In this document: positions 1 to 8,154 of the stretch, piece by piece
How the letters are laid out: the number at the start of each line of letters is the position of its first letter
Numbering within the stretch: the stretch's first letter is position 1
Assembly (NCBI GenBank): GCA_017399005.1
Contig: JAFQEO010000037.1
Location: 1 to 63,768, forward strand
Source: Peptococcaceae bacterium
GTDB lineage: Bacteria; Bacillota; Peptococcia; Peptococcales; Peptococcaceae
Direction: 5' to 3'
Length of the DNA stretch: 63,768 nucleotides
Notes under the pieces: model-generated
Database searches by the model: none
Told to the model about the DNA's origin: nothing
Seen by the model: only the letters and a program-made list of their open reading frames with translations
Position numbers and translations under genes: made by a program

Positions 1-1308
1 ATTGCCCTGGTCATATTCCATCTGGATGACAAACACATCACTGTGTTTCCAGTCACGACCCTGCAGAATTTTGCGGGCAGTAATGCTGATATTGTCGCCA
101 ATAGCCGGTGCCGGTTCATAGATATTGATAAACTCAACCGTCTCACCGTCTTCACCGATTTCGATAATCTGCACCGGTTCATCACCGTTTACTCTAAAGC
201 CCGGCATAGCACTCAATTCGGTAACCGTTACTCTGGTGTAGGCATCCACACCTTCAATATCAATCTGTTCACCCGGTTTCAGAGTGATAAGCAACACACC
301 GTTCTCATCGGTAGTAACCTCATCCTCTGTTCTTTCTTCCCCCAGAATACGCACTGCCTTAAAGGTGCGATTCACATAGGAATTTTCAGAATCTTCTTCT
401 TTCGTAGCCTGTTCCTCGTCCTGAGGTTTGTTGTTCTGCCCCTCATTATTCTGAGAGTTATTGTTCAGTGCTTCATCATTCTGCCCCTCATTATTCTGAG
501 AGTTATTGTTCAGTGCTTCATCATTCTGGCTCTCGTTATTCTGAGAGTCATCGCTCAGTGATTCGTCATCCTGACTTTCATTACTCTGAGAGTCGTTATT
601 CAGTAATTCATCATCTGGAGCCTCATTCCCCTGAGATTCATTGTTCAATGTTTCATCATTCTGACTCTCACTATTCTGCGATTCATTACCCGGCACTGCA
701 TCGCTCTGACCTTCACTGCCTTGTGTTTCACCAGCAGGTTCACTTACAGACCCCTCAGTGCCACCAGCTTCACCACCGGATACCTCCGCACCGGTAAAAT
801 TTGTTTTTGCAATTTCACTGCTTATCACATCCGCAGCACCATCCGGCTCCACAGATGTATCAGGTTCAACCACAACGTCCGGTTCTGCCGCACCATCCAT
901 CCCAGCATTGCCCTCAACCGGTGGTTCCATTCCATCTGTTTCCGGTTCACTTACAGAAGGCTGTTCCATTGCAGAACCATCCTCTGCATCATCCAGCAGA
1001 TTCTCCTGCGAACCCTCATACTCCTCCGGAGGCTGCGATTCTGTCATGTTTTCAAACTTAACCTCAAACTCAAACTCCAAATCCCGCGGATATACATAAT
1101 CCGCACCTAGCGGATGCTGCACTGTTTTGGCAATACTTAATGTACCCTGCGTATACGTTGCCGGCTTAAACGTATTTACATAACTCGGTGTACCCGCTAC
1201 CAGAAACGCCATCGTAGCCTGAGCTCCCACCAGCAGTACCAGCCCTGCCGATACCAAAACCGCCAGCCCTTTTCTGTTTTTTATCAGTTCCCGTATTTTA
1301 TGTTTCAA
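1..1308 (-). CDS. Pilin/adhesin-like surface protein, cut by left edge
   Basis: Open from a TTG start at 1308 to the window edge, so the C-terminus is missing. The TTG is chosen because an AAAAGGGGG ribosome site lies about 9 bases before it and no ATG fits. A charged N-terminus is followed by a hydrophobic segment (residues about 14-30) that may be a signal or anchor. Then come a short beta region containing NTFKPATYTQG, an acidic Pro/Glu linker, a 15-residue Asn/Gln/Ser/Glu repeat, and a region reading ITARKILQGRDW, which resembles streptococcal FctA/Spy0128-type isopeptide pilin domains. It is last in the SipW/TasA operon and follows RNA element a. A surface fibre or adhesin subunit is likely; the pilin-domain call is by eye. 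Confidence 0.6.
   Translation of the reverse strand, partial: MKHKIRELIKNRKGLAVLVSAGLVLLVGAQATMAFLVAGTPSYVNTFKPATYTQGTLSIAKTVQHPLGADYVYPRDLEFEFEVKFENMTESQPPEEYEGSQENLLDDAEDGSAMEQPSVSEPETDGMEPPVEGNAGMDGAAEPDVVVEPDTSVEPDGAADVISSEIAKTNFTGAEVSGGEAGGTEGSVSEPAGETQGSEGQSDAVPGNESQNSESQNDETLNNESQGNEAPDDELLNNDSQSNESQDDESLSDDSQNNESQNDEALNNNSQNNEGQNDEALNNNSQNNEGQNNKPQDEEQATKEEDSENSYVNRTFKAVRILGEERTEDEVTTDENGVLLITLKPGEQIDIEGVDAYTRVTVTELSAMPGFRVNGDEPVQIIEIGEDGETVEFINIYEPAPAIGDNISITARKILQGRDWKHSDVFVIQMEYDQGN
436..705 (-). repeat. 45-nt tandem repeat coding a 15-residue hydrophilic spacer
   Basis: About six consecutive 45-nt units lie inside the left-edge surface protein. The units at 436-480 and 481-525 are identical and the rest diverge. 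The period is a multiple of three, so copy-number changes would keep the frame and alter only the length of the Asn/Gln/Glu/Ser stalk. Confidence 0.85.
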
Positions 1309-1403
1309 GGAAACAGTCCCCCTTTTGTGAAAAATAAATCTATGGATAAGTACCTCTCATTATTCTTTCGTTTCATTATTACATTTGGTCAAAATTCTTT
1401 ACA

Positions 1404-1467
1404 GCAATCAAAAGGCACTGGTTTTCTCAATGCCCTTTGATTACCGCCCCGCAAAAGCGGGGTGGTA
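1404..1467 (-). promoter_or_regulatory. Two-hairpin intergenic RNA element, copy a
   Basis: On the minus strand a C/G hairpin (CCCCGC-TTTT-GCGGGG) is followed by a longer hairpin whose arms contain AATCAAAGGGCATTG and CAGTGCCTTTTGATT. It sits between the stop at 1493 and the next gene. It is one of six copies in this operon, all placed just downstream of a TasA-like gene. Confidence 0.75.
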
Positions 1468-1492
1468 AGTATAAAACAATGTTAATTATTTA

Positions 1493-3328
1493 TTATGGAT
1501 ATACTACTGTTACGCCATCATAAGTTTTCAGGCCTTTAACGCCCTGTCCACCACCGAACAGCTGATCAAAGACGATGAGTACATTATGGGACTCGTCAGC
1601 ATTGTGGTTACAGGTAGACAAATCAATGCCATCTGTACCAGTACCAGCTTCAACGCGCGCATACTTATATTCACCTGGGCCGTTGTAACTGCCAGCGCCA
1701 AGATCGGCATCTTCACAATAGTGATAGTTGACCCAATCGCCGTAAGTAACGGTTACATTCTCACAAGTTACATAACCGGTAGGGTCTGCCACACCATTCA
1801 CACCATCTACATGACCAATCAGCATACCGGAATAACGGTACAGCCAGTACTGATAGTTGGCAGCCACGTCATTAATCGCATCTAACTTACAAGCTACGTT
1901 AACATTGCTAAAGCTTACATTGTTGCCGGCATGTACCAGACCTACTACGCCGCCCAGACGGACATCGTAAGTACCCCACAGAGGACCGATTACAGTATCC
2001 TCATCCACGGTGATGTTCGTGAAGGAGCAGGTTCCATAACATTCAGAGGCAACACCGCCAGCAGAGTTATTGTATGCAATCAATGTAGTGTTGGAAATTG
2101 TGATATCAGAGAATGTTGTATCCACCGCATTGCCGACAACACCAGCAGCTTCATTTCTACCGCTGGAGATGTATGCATCTGCGATAGTCACATTCTTAAT
2201 AGTGGCACCATTGGTATATGCAAAAAGACCATAATATTCGCCTTCGTACTGCCAAGCACCAAGGTCACTTTGTTCATACATATTGGAAACGGTATAACCT
2301 TGACCATCAAATGTACCGTTGAAGGACTTCCCGTTAGAAGAATGACCAATAGGGTTAAATCCGATTTTATTGCCATTTTCATCTTCGCAATACAGGTCAA
2401 TATTCTGACCCAGTTTTACAGTTTTACCTGCAAAATTGTTACCACCATCAACTAATTCAGCCAGACCAGCCAGCTGTTCAGCAGTTTCGATTACAAACTC
2501 GGTATCTGTGTCATTATACCAGGATGTATCCGCAGTACCATCCCATGTATCAGCATCACTAGCATTTACTCCATCAAACCACAGCTGTGCATTTTCCTGG
2601 GTAAATTCACCAAAACCAGCAGTCAGAGCAGCTTCAGCACTGTTAAAACCTTCAATCTGTACCGCCTGTGATAAAGCAATTACTTTATATTCATCGCCTG
2701 CAATTTCTGCAAATTCATTATTTGCAGATGGATCCAGCCACATCTGAACTAAACTTGCATTAGAAGACTGACCCGCTACTAACTTGTCGCTATATGTGAA
2801 TGCACATACAGTATAAGTAACATCGTCTTTAGTAATCATAGGATAACTTCCATCATCAGCCACCAGCCATTCAACAATACCGGAAGCCCCCCATAATGTA
2901 TGAATCTGTTCAGTTAAGTAACTGCCATCTTTCAGAACTTTATCCTCAAATGCAAACAGCGTACGTACATAAGCATCTGTTTTACCGCTATTCTTTACAG
3001 TGACAATTTTATCAACTTCACCGTTAATGTTGGCATCCCAGATTTCTTGTGTATTACCATTATCTAAGGTAACAGTACTATCATAGCCATTAGCAACGAT
3101 AACAGCAGGTAACATTCCCTTGTCATTTCTAAAGTCTGTTAAAGCTTCTGCTTTTGGATTCCCATTCTCATCTAATGGTCTCTGCTGCTCAATCTGTTCA
3201 ATCTCTACATTGCCCAGTGTCATTACGTTTACATCGCTAGCAGTATCGCTCAGATACGCCAGAGAGCCGCCAGCTACCAGGCAGGCAATCAGCAGAATAC
3301 TAATCGCCATTGTTGCAAATTTTTTCAT
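1493..3328 (-). CDS. SipW-dependent TasA-like exported protein with GLUG-like C-terminus
   Basis: 611 residues. Residues 1-28 are a SipW-type signal peptide with a GGSLAYL region before the cleavage site. The following VNVMTLGNVEIEQ matches the start of the mature TasA/camelysin fold. Residues about 30-245 align with the other paralogues here (NSGKTDAYVRT, VIALSQAVQ). The remaining 360 residues hold FNPIGHSSNGKSFNGTFDGQ-type motifs typical of GLUG/beta-helix surface repeats. Start chosen at an ATG behind AGAGGAGGC. It probably forms or decorates an extracellular fibre after SipW cleavage. The ligand is unknown. Confidence 0.8.
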   Translation of the reverse strand: MKKFATMAISILLIACLVAGGSLAYLSDTASDVNVMTLGNVEIEQIEQQRPLDENGNPKAEALTDFRNDKGMLPAVIVANGYDSTVTLDNGNTQEIWDANINGEVDKIVTVKNSGKTDAYVRTLFAFEDKVLKDGSYLTEQIHTLWGASGIVEWLVADDGSYPMITKDDVTYTVCAFTYSDKLVAGQSSNASLVQMWLDPSANNEFAEIAGDEYKVIALSQAVQIEGFNSAEAALTAGFGEFTQENAQLWFDGVNASDADTWDGTADTSWYNDTDTEFVIETAEQLAGLAELVDGGNNFAGKTVKLGQNIDLYCEDENGNKIGFNPIGHSSNGKSFNGTFDGQGYTVSNMYEQSDLGAWQYEGEYYGLFAYTNGATIKNVTIADAYISSGRNEAAGVVGNAVDTTFSDITISNTTLIAYNNSAGGVASECYGTCSFTNITVDEDTVIGPLWGTYDVRLGGVVGLVHAGNNVSFSNVNVACKLDAINDVAANYQYWLYRYSGMLIGHVDGVNGVADPTGYVTCENVTVTYGDWVNYHYCEDADLGAGSYNGPGEYKYARVEAGTGTDGIDLSTCNHNADESHNVLIVFDQLFGGGQGVKGLKTYDGVTVVYP

Positions 3329-3420
3329 ATTTATTGCCTCCTCTATTCAGTTTTGTCAGCATCATAAACAAACCATCCCCTGCCGATACTGACAAACCTC
3401 AGAGGCGGTTTTTAAATTTT
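3329..3420 (-). promoter_or_regulatory. Ribosome-site-sequestering leader region, copy 1
   Basis: Upstream of the ATG at 3328, GCCTCT can pair either with the ribosome site AGAGGAGGC or, through CCTCTG, with CAGGGG a little downstream (one G-U pair). TTTGTCAG and CTGACAAA form another stem. The same arrangement precedes the genes at 6016 and 7827. The two pairings exclude one another, so this could act as a translational switch. Confidence 0.5.
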
Positions 3421-3469
3421 GTGCTGTTCCATCCGGGTGCTGGTAATCATCACCATCAGATGGTAATTT

Positions 3470-3511
3470 TTACCCCCCCATATCAATTTTTTGCCATTTG
3501 TATGTTCTCAT
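3470..3511 (-). pseudogene. Leader peptide ORF, copy 1, shortened at the G tract
   Basis: ATG at 3511 follows TAAAGGAG. The first ten codons match copy 2 exactly. The G tract is 7 long rather than 8 and the flanking C is absent (a net 2-nt difference), so the frame meets TAA after 13 codons instead of 33. The DNA beyond the stop still resembles copy 2. This copy therefore ends well upstream of the leader region that contains the ribosome-site pairing. Confidence 0.6.
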
Positions 3512-3573
3512 ATTATTCATTCTCCTTTACACATGGCATTTTGCCAGAATGTTTGAATTGTTCGTTCACCTTC

Positions 3574-3642
3574 GGCAATCAAAAGGTACTGGTTTTTTCA
3601 ATGCCTTTTGATTACCGCCCCACTAAAATGCGAGGCAGCATA
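3574..3642 (-). promoter_or_regulatory. Two-hairpin intergenic RNA element, copy b
   Basis: Same two hairpins as the other copies. The first stem is CCTCGC/GTGGGG, which still pairs through G-U. The second has one C-A mismatch near the loop. It lies between the stop at 3652 and the leader ORF at 3511. Confidence 0.7.
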
Positions 3643-3651
3643 TAATTGCTG

Positions 3652-4437
3652 TTATACTTCCGTTTCCGAGTTCTGTGCTGCAGCCTGGGAAGTTTTCTCT
3701 AAAACAGATGCCGTCCATGGATGAACATCTTCTGTAATGTTTGTAAAAACAGTTTCATCAGACACTGCCCACGATTTCACCATAATTCTATACTGCCCGA
3801 AATTAAATTCTTTACCGGTAACCCCTTTATCAAAACAGAACTGCTTCATGCTATACATGGTTTCATTCACATCAACCGAATTGCAGGTGCAGACAAACAA
3901 ACGATAATCAATTCCGTTTATTGTTGTTTTAACGGCATTTTCTGTAACACGGCCGTTCTGGCCAATACCCTGCCATGTCACACCATCCCGATTTACATTA
4001 AAGTACATCTTATCGACAATATTGTTTGTATCCTGAAACGCAAATACCGTACGCACAGAAACACCGCCGTTCTGTGCCGCAGTAGAATCCTGGCTGCCAT
4101 CTGCATCTGTAGCAGCCGCATCCCCGGCATCAGCAGCTCTGGTAACCGATACAAAGTAATCCACTGCATTGCCAACAGCATTAAAATATCCATCTTTTAC
4201 AACAGGCACTTCCCCCTGATACACCGCCGGGAATAAAGGTTTGGTTAATTCCTCTGCAACCAGCTGCAATGTACCAGCAGCATCCCTCTGCTGCACCTTC
4301 TGGTCAATATAAATACTTTCCGTATTGTTTATCTGTGTAGCAAGGTCATTTCTTGCTGCCTCCGTTGCCAGAGTACTTCCAATGGCCGCTGTTGCAATCA
4401 GCCCCACTGCCAGCAGCATCGTAATCAATTTTTTCAT
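3652..4437 (-). CDS. Short exported TasA-operon protein
   Basis: 261 residues from the ATG at 4437, chosen because GGAAAGGGG lies 8-9 bases before it. A longer reading from 4497 would run into RNA element c. The N-terminus MKKLITMLLAVGLIATAAIG is a signal peptide. The body lacks the VNVMTLGNV signature but keeps operon-typical pieces: QQRDAAGTLQ, FPAVYQGEVP, VRTVFAFQDT and a final VHPWTASVL. There is no beta-helix extension. It is a diverged TasA-like subunit of unknown role, and its junction lacks the leader ORF. Confidence 0.65.
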   Translation of the reverse strand: MKKLITMLLAVGLIATAAIGSTLATEAARNDLATQINNTESIYIDQKVQQRDAAGTLQLVAEELTKPLFPAVYQGEVPVVKDGYFNAVGNAVDYFVSVTRAADAGDAAATDADGSQDSTAAQNGGVSVRTVFAFQDTNNIVDKMYFNVNRDGVTWQGIGQNGRVTENAVKTTINGIDYRLFVCTCNSVDVNETMYSMKQFCFDKGVTGKEFNFGQYRIMVKSWAVSDETVFTNITEDVHPWTASVLEKTSQAAAQNSETEV

Positions 4438-4469
4438 ATGTTCGAACCCCTTTCCGGGATATATTTTTC

Positions 4470-4540
4470 GGCAATCAAAAGGCACTGGTTTCCTCAATGC
4501 CCTTTGATTACCGCCCCGCTCATAAGAGCGGGGACGGTAG
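4470..4540 (-). promoter_or_regulatory. Two-hairpin intergenic RNA element, copy c
   Basis: The clearest copy. Minus strand: TACCG, one bulged T, CCCCGCTC-TTAT-GAGCGGGG, CGGTA. The 3-prime CGGTA also belongs to the second hairpin (GGTAATCAAAGGG pairing with the CCTTTTGATTGCC arm), so the bases of the two stems compete. Confidence 0.75.
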
Positions 4541-4555
4541 AATAATTATTGTTTA

Positions 4556-6016
4556 TTATTCAGCAACTACTGTGTACCAGATATCACCATTAGCCTGTGT
4601 TTCAGATACTACTTTATAACCGTCCATAACTTTAATATTACCCGGGTCATTACCACCAGTAGAAGGGTCAAAGTTTACAAAAGTACCTCCATAGATGTTA
4701 ATAAAGCCCGTGCTACGATTAGCATCTGCCACATTTACTGGACGATTTTCCCATTCTTTATTATGGAAGAACCCACCATAAATATCAATTACACCACCAC
4801 TGGAGTAAATCAGTTCTTCATCCCCAGCACTACCAGTAGAAACAAAGCTGCCACCATTTATGGTAACTTTACCATTTTTCCCTGCCCAGACGGCAATCCC
4901 TTTATCAACATTAACATTAACACCATTAATCACAATTTCGCTTGGCCCCTGTGCATAAAAAACGCTTGCACAGCCTTCGCTATTTGCGGAGTTAATGGTA
5001 CCTTCACCGTTAATAGTCAGTTTGCCGTTATAAGCAGTTGTGTAAAGATAGGTATAACCAGTATTTTTTCCATCCTGATAAGTACCATCATGGTTAATGG
5101 TATGACCATTTAAATTAATGGTATAATCTCTAGCACCTGTGATAGCATATTCACGGTTTCCACTATAATGGTTATCGGCATCCGAAGTGTTGATGTCGGA
5201 AGTCAAAGTGAAATTACCATTTTCCAGAGTAGACTGGTAAACCTCCTCAGAATTATCAACCAGTGTAGGTGCTTGCATATCAGCAAACCATTTTACAACA
5301 TTCGTTGTGTTTACTTCACCAAAAGCAGTGTTCAGAGCTGTAGCTGCAGGACTATTACCATTACTCTGAACTACTGTTTCATTTTCAAAACCTGCTGTTT
5401 GAACAGCCTGAGACAGAACTAATACTTCCCATGTATCACCAAATTTAGCGCAATCCTCATTAGTTGCTTTAGAATCCAGGAAGAGCTGCATTAAAGATGG
5501 AGCAGATTTTTCTTTAGCTTTAAGAGCATCGTTATATGTGAAATCAAAAACTACAAAATCTACACCGTTAATGGCAACGTTAACAGGATCACCAATCGCA
5601 ACATCTGTTGCATTGTAGTTAAAATGAATCAAATTATCCTGGTCATATCCTGGTGCCTCGATAGCAACGATAGTACGTACATATGCATCGGAGTTGCCTT
5701 TGTTTTCTACAGTAACGATTTTATCGATAACATTTTTCAGTTCAGGTGTAAACATTTTGTACTCAACTTCATTAACAGTAACACCATTTTCAGCCCATTC
5801 AATCGGACCAACAGCTGGCATAGCAGGTTTACCCTGAGTAAATTTAGTCAGGCTGCCATCATCAGCTCTTTCCTGTTCAAGCTGTTCAATCTTAACATTA
5901 CCCAGTGTCATTACGTTTACATCGCTGTCTTCACTGGTCAGATATGCCAGAGAACCGCCTGCTACCATTGCGCCAATCAAGCCAACACTGATAGCCATTG
6001 TTGCTAATTTTTTCAT
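4556..6016 (-). CDS. SipW-dependent TasA-like protein with beta-helix-like C-terminus
   Basis: 486 residues. A SipW-type signal (MKKLATMAISVGLIGAMVAG) is followed by LAYLTSEDSDVNVMTLGNV and the TasA-like domain to about residue 245 (VENKGNSDAYVRT, VLVLSQAVQTAGF). The C-terminal half carries short Asn/Gly-rich rungs (NLNGHTIN, KLTINGEGTINS, KVTINGGSF, VIDIYGGFF) as in right-handed beta-helix surface proteins. Start follows AGAGGAGGC. Its 5-prime leader includes leader peptide copy 2 and RNA element d. Likely an extracellular fibre or adhesin variant. Confidence 0.8.
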   Translation of the reverse strand: MKKLATMAISVGLIGAMVAGGSLAYLTSEDSDVNVMTLGNVKIEQLEQERADDGSLTKFTQGKPAMPAVGPIEWAENGVTVNEVEYKMFTPELKNVIDKIVTVENKGNSDAYVRTIVAIEAPGYDQDNLIHFNYNATDVAIGDPVNVAINGVDFVVFDFTYNDALKAKEKSAPSLMQLFLDSKATNEDCAKFGDTWEVLVLSQAVQTAGFENETVVQSNGNSPAATALNTAFGEVNTTNVVKWFADMQAPTLVDNSEEVYQSTLENGNFTLTSDINTSDADNHYSGNREYAITGARDYTINLNGHTINHDGTYQDGKNTGYTYLYTTAYNGKLTINGEGTINSANSEGCASVFYAQGPSEIVINGVNVNVDKGIAVWAGKNGKVTINGGSFVSTGSAGDEELIYSSGGVIDIYGGFFHNKEWENRPVNVADANRSTGFINIYGGTFVNFDPSTGGNDPGNIKVMDGYKVVSETQANGDIWYTVVAE

Positions 6017-6101
6017 ATTTATTAGCCTCCTCTATTCAGTTTTGTCAGCATCACAAAGCAAACCATCCTCTGCCGATACTGACAAACCTCAGAGGCGGTT
6101 T
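6017..6101 (-). promoter_or_regulatory. Ribosome-site-sequestering leader region, copy 2
   Basis: Begins immediately after the stop of the 33-residue leader ORF. GCCTCT can pair with the downstream GGAGGC ribosome site. CCTCTG can instead pair with CAGAGG (6 bp). TTTGTCAG/CTGACAAA gives a third stem. A ribosome ending at the leader stop would cover the GCCTCT element. Confidence 0.55.
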
Positions 6102-6203
6102 TTAAATTTTGTGCTGTTCCATCCGGGTGCTGGTAATCATCACCATCAGATGGTAATTTTTACCCCCCCCGATATCAATTTTTTGCCATTTGTATGTTCT
6201 CAT
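6102..6203 (-). CDS. Conserved 33-residue leader peptide, copy 2
   Basis: Too short for normal gene calling. ATG at 6203 follows TAAAGGAG with about 10-base spacing. An earlier in-frame ATG is too close to the ribosome site. The peptide has an aromatic/basic start (MRTYKWQKID), then GGGKNY encoded across a run of eight G, and a hydrophobic, Thr/Arg-containing tail. Copy 3 preserves GGGKNY, the following Leu, an Ile and the Thr-Arg pair despite many DNA differences, which argues for translation. The stop lies 6 bases before the ribosome-site-pairing GCCTCT. It is either a regulatory leader or a small functional protein; no known family recognised. Confidence 0.55.
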   Translation of the reverse strand: MRTYKWQKIDIGGGKNYHLMVMITSTRMEQHKI

Positions 6204-6265
6204 ATTATTCATTCTCCTTTACACATGGCATTTTGCCAGAATGTTTACATGATTCGTTCACCTTC

Positions 6266-6337
6266 GGCAATCAAAAGGCACTGACATTTCCCAATGCCCT
6301 TTGATTACCGCCCCGCCCATAAGAGAGGGGACGGTAG
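6266..6337 (-). promoter_or_regulatory. Two-hairpin intergenic RNA element, copy d
   Basis: Same element between the stop at 6343 and leader peptide copy 2. The first stem has one mismatch. The second stem keeps full pairing with G-U pairs. Confidence 0.75.
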
Positions 6338-6342
6338 AAATT

Positions 6343-7827
6343 TTAAATGTAACTTAATTCAAAAGAACCACCATAAGAAGCAAAATCAGAATCGGTTACT
6401 GTTTTATCAGTTGTTTTCAGAACTAAATTACCCATTGTAGTACCAACTGTTTCGGCCTGTACAGAAACATTATTCATTGTAACCGTACTGTTCCCCATTC
6501 CAGAAATTGCAGTTTCCAAATCGGTACTGGATGCACCGGCACTCTCAATAACAATCGAACCGCCATTCAGAGTTACATTAGCATTATTTACTGTAATCCC
6601 GTATGTGTAGTTCCATGTCCGATAGGTTTCATTAGAAACTTTAACATTGCAATCATTTAAAACTGCAGTCGCATCAGCCACTTCAAGACCGGTATATTCT
6701 CCATAGGAACGATTACCAGAAACCTGATAATTCAGATAATCATCAATCACAACATTTACATCTTCCATTGTCAGAGTGCCGGAAGATACTTTCAGATGTG
6801 GAACCATGCTGGTTGCACCGGCACTTTCAATTGTACCGTTTTGGATAGAACCGCCAGCTGCAAAGTCCAGACCAACAGTAGCCAGAGTGTGGTTATTTAA
6901 ATCAATAGCACTTTCTTCACTCACTGTTACCGCACTATCAAGAGTAATGTCGCTAGTCAGATATACATCTTCCCCAGCTTCCATTGCTGCAACCAGTTCC
7001 GCTGCAGTAGAAACCGGATTACCCTGAGGAATTACACCGCTAAGCCATTCAGCAGCTGTTTCAGCTGTTACTTCACCAAAGCCTGCATTCAGAGCTTCTG
7101 CAGCATTTTCAAAACCTGCTGTCTGTACTGCCTGAGACAGGGCTAAGATGTTGTAGTTGCCATCTTTATTACCATCAATTGCTTCAACATCTTCATTAGT
7201 GGCAGTATTGTACAACATTACCTGTAATAAAGATGGACGTGTGGTCTCTCCAGAAGCAAGTACACCATTTGGATGTACATCTCTATTGTCACCAGCGTTG
7301 CCAGTATAAGTCGCAACTTTAATGAGATATTTATTGCCTTCAATCTCTACATTAGATGCTACTGTTTCCCAAGCCCAATGAGTAGCATTAATGTTCTGAC
7401 CAACCAGTGCTTCAAATTCTGCTTCAGTTAAATCGCCCTGTTCAAAAGCAAATAATGTGCGAACATACGCTTTACTTGCTCCGGTATTTTCAACAAAAAC
7501 AATTTTATCCTGCACATTTTTCATTTCATCTGTAAACATTGCAGACCCACCGCCAGTAGGCCACTGCTGATAACTATCCGCGAAATCCATTGTGTTATAT
7601 ACAGCTGGGAAAAGCGGTTTGTCCTGCTTAAACTCCTGCAGATTTGTGTCAGCAGTATTGCTGTCACTCTGCTCAATACGTTCTTTTTCAATCTGTTCAA
7701 TCTTTACATTGCCCAGTGTCATTACGTTAACGTCGCTGTCGGTATCACTCAGATAAGCGAGAGAGCCCCCAGCTACCATTGCACCAATTAAGCCAACGCT
7801 TAACGCCATTGTTGCTAATTTTTTCAT
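6343..7827 (-). CDS. SipW-dependent TasA-like protein with beta-helix-like C-terminus
   Basis: 494 residues. Signal peptide MKKLATMALSVGLIGAMVAG, then LAYLSDTDSDVNVMTLGNV and a TasA-like domain to about residue 260 (VENTGASKAYVRT, ILALSQAVQTAGF). The C-terminus (about 265-494) has short repeated strands (DVYLTSDITLDSA, SIQNGTIESAG, NVTLNGGSIVIES, STVTMNNVSV), consistent with a beta-helix. The ATG follows AGAGGAGGC. Preceded by leader peptide copy 3 and RNA element e. It is a paralogue of its neighbours with a different exposed domain, as expected for a variable surface fibre. Confidence 0.8.
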   Translation of the reverse strand: MKKLATMALSVGLIGAMVAGGSLAYLSDTDSDVNVMTLGNVKIEQIEKERIEQSDSNTADTNLQEFKQDKPLFPAVYNTMDFADSYQQWPTGGGSAMFTDEMKNVQDKIVFVENTGASKAYVRTLFAFEQGDLTEAEFEALVGQNINATHWAWETVASNVEIEGNKYLIKVATYTGNAGDNRDVHPNGVLASGETTRPSLLQVMLYNTATNEDVEAIDGNKDGNYNILALSQAVQTAGFENAAEALNAGFGEVTAETAAEWLSGVIPQGNPVSTAAELVAAMEAGEDVYLTSDITLDSAVTVSEESAIDLNNHTLATVGLDFAAGGSIQNGTIESAGATSMVPHLKVSSGTLTMEDVNVVIDDYLNYQVSGNRSYGEYTGLEVADATAVLNDCNVKVSNETYRTWNYTYGITVNNANVTLNGGSIVIESAGASSTDLETAISGMGNSTVTMNNVSVQAETVGTTMGNLVLKTTDKTVTDSDFASYGGSFELSYI

Positions 7828-7913
7828 TTATATTAGCCTCCTCTATTTAGTTTTGCCAGCATCACAAAGTAAACCATCCTCTGCCGATACTGACAACCCT
7901 CAGAGGCGGCTGT
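7828..7913 (-). promoter_or_regulatory. Ribosome-site-sequestering leader region, copy 3
   Basis: Same layout as copies 1 and 2: GCCTCT able to pair with the ribosome site, and the alternative CCTCTG/CAGAGG. It begins directly after the stop codon of leader peptide copy 3. Confidence 0.5.
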
Positions 7914-8006
7914 TTAACTGTTGTTACGGGTTTCATCAATTACCAATTTCAACTGGTAATTTTTACCCCCCCCGAAATTTAATTTTGCCATTTGTACATT
8001 TTTCAT
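7914..8006 (-). CDS. Conserved 30-residue leader peptide, copy 3
   Basis: ATG at 8006 follows AAAGGAG. The reading frame runs MKNVQMAKLNFGGGKNY, then an amphipathic stretch ending in Asn-Ser. The frame passes through eight consecutive G residues and would break on loss or gain of one or two. It shares GGGKNY and the surrounding pattern with copy 2 (6102-6203). Its stop lies a few bases before the GCCTCT element that can occlude the ribosome site of the gene at 7827. Confidence 0.55.
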   Translation of the reverse strand: MKNVQMAKLNFGGGKNYQLKLVIDETRNNS

Positions 8007-8068
8007 AATTTTCTGACTCCTTTACATATGGCATTTTGCCAGAATGTTTGAATTATTCGTTCACCTTC

Positions 8069-8139
8069 GGCAATCAAAAGGCACTAACATAAGGCTAATG
8101 CCCTTTGATTACCGCCCCGCTAAAAAACGGGGACGGTAG
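8069..8139 (-). promoter_or_regulatory. Two-hairpin intergenic RNA element, copy e
   Basis: Same element. Next to the loop of the second hairpin the G-C pair of the other copies is replaced by A-U (ATTA/TAGT), a compensatory change supporting a conserved RNA fold. Confidence 0.75.
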
Positions 8140-8154
8140 ATATTTTTAAATTAA

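Noticed and set aside
436-705. CRISPR-like array
   Set aside because: The 45-nt units are contiguous, diverge gradually and are in frame in a coding sequence, with no spacers. No CRISPR array was seen in the window.
43-1110. Several plus-strand frames opposite the left-edge gene
   Set aside because: They are shadows of the repeat-rich minus-strand frame, with low-complexity His/Ser content and no ribosome sites.
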